Shown here piece after piece: positions 7,333-14,169 of a stretch of 14,208 nucleotides of DNA. Location of the stretch: positions 1-14,208 of the forward strand of contig DXJM01000502.1 of the NCBI GenBank assembly GCA_019057355.1, read 5' to 3'. Source of the stretch: Promethearchaeota archaeon (GTDB lineage Archaea > Asgardarchaeota > Lokiarchaeia > Sigyniarchaeales > SOKP01). The notes under the pieces are model-generated. The model was not told where the DNA came from. It worked only from the letters and a program-made list of their open reading frames with translations, and did no database searches. Position numbers and translations under genes: made by a program. The stretch's first letter is position 1. Each line of letters begins with the position of its first letter.

Positions 7333-8589
7333 ATGGGGAATAAATTGCACGAAATTGGGTTTGCGAGGTTGACTCCGTTAGAGGATGCTCTAAAAGAACT
7401 AATTTTCCACGTTAAATTGACACCTGCAGAAGAAGTTTACACCAATGATGCCTTGAACAGAATATTAGCAGAAAATATTCAAAGCACGTTCGATATCCCC
7501 CCATTTGAAAGGTCAGCAATGGATGGATATGCCTTGAACGCACGAGATACCTTTGGTTCTTCTCCTAAAAATCCCAAATATGTAAAATTGGTTGGAATAA
7601 TAGAAATTGGGGAAATAAAAGATGATTTGGAGGTTAAAGAGGGTGAAGCGATTAGAATATCTACTGGGGCTGCTATTCCTAAAGGTGCTGACGCTGTTAT
7701 TAGGATAGAAGATACCGAAATTGATGGCGATACCATCACGCTTTACACGGCTCTTGTTCCAGGAAAAAATGTTTCAAAAAAAGGAGAAGATATTCCCCGA
7801 GGGTTTACAATCCTCAAGACGGGTGTTGAAATAAAAGCCGAGCATATCGCTCTAATGAGCTCCTTGGGATGCTTGAAGGTTAAAGTGCATAAAAAGCCCG
7901 CTGTAAGTGTTTTTGCCACAGGGGATGAACTCATCGAAGTGGGAACACCCCTTGAACCGAATAAAATCTACAATTCAAATTCACCGATGATGTCAAGTCT
8001 CGTCAAATTATACGGGGGTCATGTTGCAAGAGAAGTGGCTTTAAAGGACGATAAAGAAGTGCTCAAGAAAGAACTTTTAAAAGCATCCTTAGATTCAGAT
8101 ATTGTCATTTTCACAGGAGGAACCTCTGTTGGAACAAAGGACTATTTACCAGAAGTTTTGATTGAAAATGGGACCATATTAACTCATGGCGTGGCGATGA
8201 GGCCTGGTTCTCCAATATTGATCGGATATTTAAAAAATGGGACGCTTGTTTTTTGTCTGCCTGGAACCCCCGTCGCAGCCTATGTATGTTTTCTTTCTAT
8301 GACGGGACTTGCATTGAGAAGAATGATGGGGTGCATTACCATGGATCCACGAATTGAAATTCATGCTACTATGGAAAGAGACGTTCCTGTTGGTAGCATG
8401 GGATATGTCCATCATCTTAGGGTTAAAATAGAAAAGTCTGAAGGAAATTATGTTGCCATACCCGTCAAACTAAAGGGATCAGGAATAATCAGCTCTTTAA
8501 CTGAGTCTAATGGGACCGTTCTCATCCAACCAGACCAAGAAGGCTTGAAAAAAGGAGAGCGGGTGCCTGTAAAACTTCATCCAATATAA
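7333..8589 (+). CDS. moeA: Molybdopterin molybdenumtransferase MoeA, copy 2
   Basis: This is a second MoeA of 418 residues (420 if the ATG at 7327, overlapping the moaB stop, is used). I prefer 7333 because AGGTG at 7320-7324 then has normal spacing of eight bases. Motifs present are SAMDGYA (61-67), STGAAIPKGADAV (110-122), ATGDE (195-199), TGGTSVGTKDY (261-271) and LPGTPVAA (309-316). It differs from copy 1 in the metal/AMP loop: where copy 1 and E. coli have KPGKP, this copy reads RPGSP (290-294), so both lysines are replaced. It is closer to the canonical type in its N-terminal loop (SAMDGYA against SRMDGYA in copy 1). The pair therefore looks diverged rather than a recent duplication. 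It closes the cofactor operon. Confidence 0.92.
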   Translation: MGNKLHEIGFARLTPLEDALKELIFHVKLTPAEEVYTNDALNRILAENIQSTFDIPPFERSAMDGYALNARDTFGSSPKNPKYVKLVGIIEIGEIKDDLEVKEGEAIRISTGAAIPKGADAVIRIEDTEIDGDTITLYTALVPGKNVSKKGEDIPRGFTILKTGVEIKAEHIALMSSLGCLKVKVHKKPAVSVFATGDELIEVGTPLEPNKIYNSNSPMMSSLVKLYGGHVAREVALKDDKEVLKKELLKASLDSDIVIFTGGTSVGTKDYLPEVLIENGTILTHGVAMRPGSPILIGYLKNGTLVFCLPGTPVAAYVCFLSMTGLALRRMMGCITMDPRIEIHATMERDVPVGSMGYVHHLRVKIEKSEGNYVAIPVKLKGSGIISSLTESNGTVLIQPDQEGLKKGERVPVKLHPI

Positions 8590-8599
8590 ATACCAATAT

Positions 8600-8609
8600 A
8601 AAAAAAAAA
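8600..8609 (-). terminator. Oligo-T terminator of mop
   Basis: Ten consecutive A on the plus strand, read as T on the minus strand, start directly after the mop stop codon. This is a typical archaeal terminator and lies in the 20-base gap between the convergent moeA copy 2 and mop. Confidence 0.45.
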
Positions 8610-8825
8610 TTACAGATCTGTTGCAATCATCACGTTTGATGCTTTAATTACAGCAGAGCATTTTTTCCCTTCCTTTAATCCCAATCGTTCAGTAGAGGAT
8701 TTTGTAATTATCGAAACAATTTCAGCTCCTCCAGCTAATTCTATGGTTATTTCAGAATTGACAACTCCATGCTCGATTTTTTTTACGGTTCCTTTTAGCA
8801 CGTTGCGTGCACTTAATAACGTCAT
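8610..8825 (-). CDS. mop: Molbindin (Mop-type TOBE protein)
   Basis: This 71-residue protein is a single TOBE/Mop domain: LSARNVLKG (4-12), VVNSEITIELAGG (21-33), IITKSSTERLGLKEGK (39-54), and KASNVMI (61-67). Free-standing Mop proteins assemble into hexamers that bind several molybdate or tungstate ions and are thought to buffer or sense cellular oxyanion. The minus-strand ATG at 8825 is preferred because family homology starts right there; a TTG at 8846 would add seven hydrophobic residues. There is no Shine-Dalgarno site. It converges on the cofactor operon, which fits separate control of metal storage. No DNA-binding (ModE-like) domain is fused to it. Confidence 0.9.
   Translation of the reverse strand: MTLLSARNVLKGTVKKIEHGVVNSEITIELAGGAEIVSIITKSSTERLGLKEGKKCSAVIKASNVMIATDL
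8777..8784 (+). terminator. Possible T-tract terminator for the moa/moe operon
   Basis: Eight T on the plus strand lie inside the antisense mop gene, about 190 bases after the moeA copy 2 stop. It is the first T-run downstream of the operon on that strand, so the operon transcript may run through mop in antisense. Confidence 0.25.
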
Positions 8826-8846
8826 AATAAAAAAAATTATTATCAA

Positions 8847-9275
8847 CTATTTAATGATTATGCATCAATTTAATAAATATGAGTTTTTTTATAATCTAAC
8901 CAAGATATTTTCAATCAGAAAAATATTTATAACGACATTAATAATTTCTCATCATTCTATCTTTCTTAATAATAAGATCTAATAAAATGTGTGTTATTGG
9001 AATTTTAATATAAATGTGTGAGAAAAAATTTATGACTTTGTAAATAGTTCGCAAATTATTTTTAATCCACATCTTATTCAAATTATAAGAGTTTTCATTA
9101 TTGCAATACTCATCATGTGTGGGTTTTTTCTCGCAAATGTTCTCTATCCCTTTTTTCTTCGTTCAGTGTTTTTAAGCAATTTTTGGATTTGTGGATATTT
9201 CCTGAAAAAAAGATCGTAAAGTGAGCAAATTTGGAAAAGGAGTGATTTTTTTAGAGAAGAACCATTAATTAAATT
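8847..9275. other. AT-rich intergenic region with possible RNA structure
   Basis: No credible gene is seen. A TATA-like ATATTTATA (8923-8931) preceded by A-rich sequence could drive plus-strand transcription from about 8955. Downstream pairings include 9017-9028 with 9124-9135 (12 pairs, one G-U), 9064-9072 with 9117-9125 (nine pairs, two G-U) and a small hairpin TCTTAT/ATAAGA (9072-9077 with 9085-9090). The two longer pairings share 9124-9125 and otherwise stack on the 3' side. A second motif, AAGGAGTGAT (9236-9245), looks like a Shine-Dalgarno site but has no suitable start codon at the right distance. The mop promoter must lie at the left end, on the minus strand. Confidence 0.35.
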
Positions 9276-10145
9276 ATGGTTGAACCCTCCGAGATAGCAA
9301 GACAAATACAAGAAAAGTACAAGATTATTGGCAGGACCGAAGAATTACATAAAATCATATTAGCTCATTCCGTCGGGAAAAATATCTTGATCGAAGGAGA
9401 GGTCGGTGTCGGTAAGACAACGTTAGCAAGAGCAGTTTCATCTTTTTTGGATTCTGAATTTTATCGAATTGATTGTTCCGAAGAAGTCTTACAACATTCA
9501 TTAGTAGGGTTTTTTGATCCTCCATTAGTGATTGCAAAAGGTTATATAGAAGAATCTTATGTGTATGGTCCGCTTCCCTCAGCAATGCAAAAGGGGGGCT
9601 GTTTATTCATAAATGAAATAAATAGAATGCCAGAAAGCACTCAAAATGCGCTCCTTACAGCACTTGATGAAAGAATCCTGGATATCCCGAAATTAAAGAA
9701 AATTATAGCGAACAATGGCTTTTTTGTAATCGCTACTCAAAATCCAACGGCACATATAGGAGTGACGGTAATGGGAGAAGCCTTAAAAGATAGATTTGTC
9801 TGGATCAAGCTTGATTACCAATCTTCGGAAGAAGAAATGCAAATTATTGTTCAAGAAGTTGGATTGAATGATGATGGAGTAATTATTGCTCAGATTTCTC
9901 AACAAATCATACAAGCCACGAGAAATACAACATCACTTCGTAGGGGAAGTTCAATAAGGGGTGCTATTGATTTGGCGGCTTTAATGGATAAAGAAGGAGA
10001 TCGTAAAAGCACTAAAAATTGGATCAATAACGCAATTATGGCACTCTATAACAAAATTGAACTTGAAGATGGTATTAACAAGACAAAATCAGAAATTATC
10101 ACGGATATCGTCCTTGCAACGTTGAATAAATCGGATTTTCAGTAA
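9276..10145 (+). CDS. MoxR-family AAA+ ATPase
   Basis: The 289-residue AAA+ protein has Walker A GEVGVGKT (41-48), a Walker B region CLFINEINR (109-117), sensor 1 ATQNP (153-157), an arginine-finger-like Arg173 (LKDRF), and a sensor 2 arginine in RRGSSIRGAI (221-230). The EINRMPE string and overall length are typical of MoxR relatives. These form hexamers that act as metalloenzyme- or complex-remodelling chaperones with a VWA partner; the next gene encodes such a partner. The Walker B aspartate position is Asn113, with Glu114 kept. I recall the same Asn in some archaeal relatives but cannot verify this. The ATG at 9276 is the only reasonable start, since an in-frame stop lies six bases upstream; no ribosome site is well placed. 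The client is unknown; CoxD-like maturation of a Mo/W enzyme is a hypothesis from context. Confidence 0.85.
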   Translation: MVEPSEIARQIQEKYKIIGRTEELHKIILAHSVGKNILIEGEVGVGKTTLARAVSSFLDSEFYRIDCSEEVLQHSLVGFFDPPLVIAKGYIEESYVYGPLPSAMQKGGCLFINEINRMPESTQNALLTALDERILDIPKLKKIIANNGFFVIATQNPTAHIGVTVMGEALKDRFVWIKLDYQSSEEEMQIIVQEVGLNDDGVIIAQISQQIIQATRNTTSLRRGSSIRGAIDLAALMDKEGDRKSTKNWINNAIMALYNKIELEDGINKTKSEIITDIVLATLNKSDFQ

Positions 10146-10198
10146 TCGATGATTTCTCGGAGGAAAATTCCGAAGAGATTGAGAATAAACGGCTTCAC

Positions 10199-11257
10199 GT
10201 GAGGCTTACAGACAGGCCAGCTGATAAAGAGATTTTACGCCTTGAAATCGTGCGAAAAAAAAAGAAAAGCCAAGATTATTACAAGCACCTAGCAAATACT
10301 CTGGATTATAAACAGGTCAAGGAAATGACCTATTTGGCCATCCAACATAAAAACCTTGAAGCTATCATGGGAATGTTAAATTCAAACGTGTATGCTGCCA
10401 CGGATGCCCTTGATTGCGAGGAAGGGGTGAAATTCTTTTCAGAAAAATCAGAAGAATCCGGTGCATTCGTTCCTGAAGTATATTTTTTTGTTCGCCGTCC
10501 AATCTCGGAAAAATACAAGTATATCTTCAGGAGGTTGGCCCGCCAAAGCATAATTAGGATGTCATTGAAGATTACTAGTAAAGGAATTAAAGGACATTTT
10601 AAGCAAACCGTTCCAAGGTATGAGATTGGAATGCCCGAATTTGATCTAGATGAGACTATTCAACACAATCCCTTAAAGATATACGAAAAAACCTTGAACT
10701 ATCAAGATATTTTCGGAATCAAGAGACAAAGAAAGAAAAGAAAAATCGTCATGATTCTTGACACGAGCGGGAGCATGTACGGGCGGCTTTTATTAAATGC
10801 GGCACTAACTACTTCCGTATTGGCTTATAACATGGATAAGGAAGATTATAGCATAGTCCTGTTTAATTCAACCGCAATGGTATTAAAGAAAATTGATGAA
10901 AAGAAAACGGTAAAAGACATCATTGACGAAATCTTGGATTCTGAAGCCGTTGGATTTACTAACATACATGTTGGTTTGGAAAAAGGATTGAAAGAACTCA
11001 ATAAAATAAGGAAGAATCCTCAAAATCAATTTGGCATATTAATATCAGATGGAAATTATAATAGGGGGGATAATCCCATAGATCTTGCAAAAAAATTTCC
11101 ATTATTACATGTAATTGGAATTCCTGCAGAGAATGATGCCGATAGAGGTATTGAAACATGTAGACAAATTGCCAAAGCCGGTAAGGGAAAATTTTATGCC
11201 GTAGGGGATTATAAAGAAATCCCTCGAGCACTTATAGAATTGCTTTCGCAATCCTAA
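10199..11257 (+). CDS. VWA-domain protein, partner of MoxR ATPase
   Basis: The 352-residue protein has a poorly recognised basic, helical N-terminal half (1-180) and a C-terminal von Willebrand A domain (about 182-352). The metal-ion-dependent adhesion site is complete: DTSGSM (188-193), Thr254 in GFTNIH and Asp284 in ISDG. Such proteins act with MoxR ATPases as adaptors to clients, as CoxE with CoxD. It starts 53 bases after the ATPase gene, so the two are very likely co-transcribed. The start is uncertain: the GTG at 10199 is the first usual start codon in frame, yet the frame is open back to 10130 and encodes an acidic, protein-like stretch (DDFSEENSEE). A GGAGGA site (10159-10164) has no start at the right distance. 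No signal peptide is seen, so it should be cytoplasmic. Confidence 0.83.
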   Translation: MRLTDRPADKEILRLEIVRKKKKSQDYYKHLANTLDYKQVKEMTYLAIQHKNLEAIMGMLNSNVYAATDALDCEEGVKFFSEKSEESGAFVPEVYFFVRRPISEKYKYIFRRLARQSIIRMSLKITSKGIKGHFKQTVPRYEIGMPEFDLDETIQHNPLKIYEKTLNYQDIFGIKRQRKKRKIVMILDTSGSMYGRLLLNAALTTSVLAYNMDKEDYSIVLFNSTAMVLKKIDEKKTVKDIIDEILDSEAVGFTNIHVGLEKGLKELNKIRKNPQNQFGILISDGNYNRGDNPIDLAKKFPLLHVIGIPAENDADRGIETCRQIAKAGKGKFYAVGDYKEIPRALIELLSQS

Positions 11258-11463
11258 ATTTCACGGTCAGACATTTTTGCTAGGAATCTTATCTTCTTGT
11301 GATAATTATCCATATTTTTATATGATTTTTATACTTGTATCAAAAGAATTTTTTTACCATTTTCTTTTTTAATAATTACCTTAAAAACCTAGACTCCATT
11401 ATTCTTTTAATAGAAATAAGGCATAATTATTGTTAGACTAACTTCAATTTAGGAGATACAAGA
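11258..11463. other. Intergenic region before the nre gene
   Basis: This 206-base T-rich stretch holds several short T-runs (for example near 11346-11352) that could terminate the MoxR/VWA transcript, a perfect palindrome GATAATTATC (11301-11310), and the nre promoter and leader described separately. No gene is seen. Confidence 0.4.
11405..11413 (+). promoter_or_regulatory. Probable TATA box of the nre gene
   Basis: TTTTAATAG resembles the TTTAAATAG boxes ahead of tupA and moaC. Transcript start is predicted near 11435, giving a leader of about 30 bases that contains the AGGAGAT ribosome site. A short palindrome, GTTAGACTAAC (11432-11442), lies at the predicted start. Confidence 0.4.
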
Positions 11464-12795
11464 ATGGTCCGACCCCCCACGGAAAAAAATATCTGCCTTC
11501 GGTGCAAGGGCTCTAGATTATTATGCGGCAAGAAAACCTGTCCGATCTTGTTGAAACAATCGGTGCTAAAATCGATGCTCCCTTATGAGTTTGGAAAGAC
11601 AATGCGGGATGTGGAGATTTTCGGTTCTAGTCCCCCTGGTTTTTTTGTTGGACGTTTTAATTATCCCAACGTGAACATCGGACCGCTCGTTCCCTTTCAG
11701 GAATTTAACACAGGAATAGCAATTGATGATTATCACGTGTTCGATTCCCCAGAACTCTGGTTTGGTAAGCAATTGATCGACGTGGTTCGTTATAGAAGTT
11801 GCTTGGTTCGCAGCAATTTTAAAATTAATGTGAAAATAAGCCATCAAAAAACAAAGAACACCTTGTCACTAAAGGTCTCAAAATTGTTGGAAACATCCCA
11901 AGAGCTATCAATGGCGGCTCGACCCGTGGATACCGAAACAAAACTCGAAAAAATGAATCTTGGAATGATGTTAGATAATCATGCACTGCCGGTTGGGCCT
12001 AGTGGAAAAACAGAGAAAATACGAATTACCGAAAATGTTAAAGTCCACCCGAAAGTTGAATATTGTGTGGGAGATACTGAATTGAAGGCCAGCGATGCGA
12101 TTTCTGAATACTTGTATTTTAAAGGGCACGTTCCGCAATCGACCATCGAGCGAGTGTTTTCAGCAGGCCTTTTGGGAGAAAAAAGTCATCGTAAGATAGT
12201 GCCGACACGATGGACTATAACTGCCATCGATGACTTGATATCCAAGCGCTTGATTAAAGAAATTAAAAAATATCCCGAAATCAATGATTACAGGATTTTT
12301 GAAAGCACGTATCTTGACAACCATTTCAAACTACTCTTGTTTCCCGGCAAGTTTGCCTTCGATATGAATGAAGTGTGGGCGCCAAACACCTTATGGAACA
12401 CGTCCCTTACGGGAGATAATCGCAATTTAACACCTCAAATCATGAATGATTTTGAATTTTATTCTGGGCGGAAAAACTACGCCAGCAACATAACTGGGGC
12501 ATATTATGCTGCTCGGAAGTCCGTGTGCGAATATTTATACAAAATCGGGAGGCAAGCACGCGTCATTATTTTTCGAGAAGTCTCTGGCGGCTACCTGGTT
12601 CCTTTAGGGGTGTGGGTAATACGGGAAACGGTCAAAAATGCTATGGAAACTTCAACCCCCCTCATTTTGGATGATTTTGATGACTCGCTTGAAAAAATGG
12701 GTGAAGGTCTCATGGTAAACCTTAAACAATGGAAAAAAAAGAGCAGGATGATTGAATTCATCAAGAATCAAAGAACACTCGATGATTTTGTATGA
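11464..12795 (+). CDS. nre: Nre-family DNA repair protein
   Basis: Nre proteins are archaeal DNA repair factors; in Haloferax, loss of NreA causes sensitivity to DNA damage, and a C-terminal PCNA-binding motif has been described. This 443-residue copy has a four-cysteine zinc-type motif (Cys11, Cys14, Cys21, Cys26), the family strings PPGFFVGRFNYPNVNIGPLVP (57-77), VPTRWTITAIDD (near 245-256) and GAYYAARKSV (near 344-353). The C-terminus QRTLDDFV (436-443) fits the PIP-box pattern Q-x-x-L-x-x-F-V, so it probably binds the sliding clamp. AGGAGAT seven bases before the ATG is the clearest Shine-Dalgarno site in the window and fixes the start. Its biochemical activity is not known. Its link to the cofactor genes is probably just proximity. 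Confidence 0.9.
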   Translation: MVRPPTEKNICLRCKGSRLLCGKKTCPILLKQSVLKSMLPYEFGKTMRDVEIFGSSPPGFFVGRFNYPNVNIGPLVPFQEFNTGIAIDDYHVFDSPELWFGKQLIDVVRYRSCLVRSNFKINVKISHQKTKNTLSLKVSKLLETSQELSMAARPVDTETKLEKMNLGMMLDNHALPVGPSGKTEKIRITENVKVHPKVEYCVGDTELKASDAISEYLYFKGHVPQSTIERVFSAGLLGEKSHRKIVPTRWTITAIDDLISKRLIKEIKKYPEINDYRIFESTYLDNHFKLLLFPGKFAFDMNEVWAPNTLWNTSLTGDNRNLTPQIMNDFEFYSGRKNYASNITGAYYAARKSVCEYLYKIGRQARVIIFREVSGGYLVPLGVWVIRETVKNAMETSTPLILDDFDDSLEKMGEGLMVNLKQWKKKSRMIEFIKNQRTLDDFV

Positions 12796-12888
12796 AGAAT
12801 CAATAGAAAATTTTAATATCATCCAAATCAAACTTGAGTATGAAGGGAAAATAAAAAATATCTTGAATTCTTGAAAATGTTAAAAAAA

Positions 12889-12898
12889 TTAATATATA
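12889..12898 (+). promoter_or_regulatory. Probable TATA box of the DUF362 gene
   Basis: TTAATATATA preceded by a run of A fits an archaeal BRE/TATA pair. It predicts a transcript start near 12920, about 25 bases before the ATG at 12945. This points to a separate transcript from nre. Confidence 0.35.
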
Positions 12899-12944
12899 CA
12901 TTTATGATTTCCTCTTATATAGAATTATTTTGAAGTGAACGTAA

Positions 12945-14165
12945 ATGACACATAAACCGATTGTATATTGGGCACCCCCCGGAGAAATTCCGGCCATCAA
13001 GAATGATGCCAATAACATGATAACGAATAATTTAGTGAAGACACGCTTGATTTTGGACAAGATCTTGGACAATATTAACTCAGGAGATAAGGTTGCTGTG
13101 AAGGTTCATGTTGGAGAAGCACATAACACCCATTACTTGCGTGCTGATTATGTTCGAGAGGTTGTAAGAGCCATTAAAGAAAAGGGAGGCATTCCCACGC
13201 TCGTTGAGACGCAGGGATTAGGCCTGCACTCGCAGACCATAGATTTTTCAGAGGGATACAATATATGCATCGCCCATAGGACGTGTTCTGAAGATCACGA
13301 GAAAATCGCAATACTACACGGATACAATGAACAGGTGACGGGAGCCCCATTAAAATTTGTAGATGGTGAAAGGGGGCTTGATGGAAAGCTGATTGATATT
13401 GATGGAATTCAGCTGAAGAACGTCTCTATTGGGACCGGACTTTTTGAATTTGATAAATTCGTCGTGGTTTCCCATTTTAAAGGGCACCCTCAAGCAACTT
13501 TTGGGGGTTCGCTCAAGCAGCTCGGAATTGGAAGCGTGACGAAGAGGAACAAGCATTTAGCGCATTATTATGACCTGATTAGAATTAATCAGCAGGTTTG
13601 TCACACGTCAAAATGCAAGCAACAATGCGTGCCCTCCTGCCCGGTTAGAGCAATCAGAATCGAAGGAGAAAACGCTATCATCGATGCTCTTACCTGCTAT
13701 GGATGTTTCGCGTGTACATCCAGTAAAATATGTCCTGTAGAGGGGGCTATAGTGAAACCCGACGTGACGAATGCCAAGGATATCTGCGAGCGTTTTATCG
13801 ATAATGCCTTGGGAGTATTATCTTCAATCGGGCGCGAAAAATTTAGATTCATCAATTTTGTTTTTGATGTAACGCTCATGTGTGATTGCGTAGCAAATCC
13901 TGGCGCTCCTGTGGTGCCCGATCTCGGCATATTGGGTTCAAAAGACCCCGTTGCTCTCGATAAAGCTTGTATTGATTTGGAAATAAATGCTCCCGGGTTG
14001 CCAACCCTAAAACCAACTGGAAAATGGAGTGATCCCCTTCCCTCAGGAGTTGAAAAATTCAGCGTGTTAAATCCCTTATCAAAAGATGTGAATGTCAATT
14101 ACCAGTTCAACGCTGCTTTGAAAAATAATCTTGGTTCTATTGAATATGAATTAAAAAAAATATGA
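12945..14165 (+). CDS. DUF362-family protein with ferredoxin-like cysteines
   Basis: The 406-residue protein matches DUF362: an N-terminal part with DKVAVKVHVGE (48-58), a VVVSHFKGHPQATFGGSLKQLGIG core (173-196) and the late stretch DVTLMCDC...PVVPDLGILGSKDPVALDKA. An insert carries eight cysteines as two iron-sulfur-like groups: Cys219, 224, 228 and 232 (ending CP) and Cys251, 254, 257 and 263 (ending CP). Spacing is not that of a classical 2[4Fe-4S] ferredoxin: the first group has four and three residues between its leading cysteines and the second has five before its last. The two groups probably still bind [4Fe-4S] clusters. The reaction is unknown; electron transfer to a redox partner or a reductive activation role is plausible. 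No membrane segment or signal peptide is seen. Confidence 0.85.
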   Translation: MTHKPIVYWAPPGEIPAIKNDANNMITNNLVKTRLILDKILDNINSGDKVAVKVHVGEAHNTHYLRADYVREVVRAIKEKGGIPTLVETQGLGLHSQTIDFSEGYNICIAHRTCSEDHEKIAILHGYNEQVTGAPLKFVDGERGLDGKLIDIDGIQLKNVSIGTGLFEFDKFVVVSHFKGHPQATFGGSLKQLGIGSVTKRNKHLAHYYDLIRINQQVCHTSKCKQQCVPSCPVRAIRIEGENAIIDALTCYGCFACTSSKICPVEGAIVKPDVTNAKDICERFIDNALGVLSSIGREKFRFINFVFDVTLMCDCVANPGAPVVPDLGILGSKDPVALDKACIDLEINAPGLPTLKPTGKWSDPLPSGVEKFSVLNPLSKDVNVNYQFNAALKNNLGSIEYELKKI

Positions 14166-14169
14166 ATCA

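Noticed and set aside
8743..8982. Plus-strand open frame of 79 codons antisense to mop
   Set aside because: Its first part is the antisense of a convincing molbindin gene, and the rest is AT-rich low-complexity sequence (many Ile, Asn, Phe).
9236..9272. Strong Shine-Dalgarno-like AAGGAGTGAT followed by a tiny frame
   Set aside because: The only start is an overlapping GTG with eight codons; it is too far from the MoxR ATG to serve it. Probably chance or a remnant.
11566..11847. Minus-strand open frame inside nre
   Set aside because: It is a shadow of the strongly conserved Nre coding sequence with no domain of its own.
13697..14098. 133-codon minus-strand open frame inside the DUF362 gene
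   Set aside because: The plus strand encodes clear DUF362 and cysteine motifs here; the antisense protein has no recognisable features or start signals.
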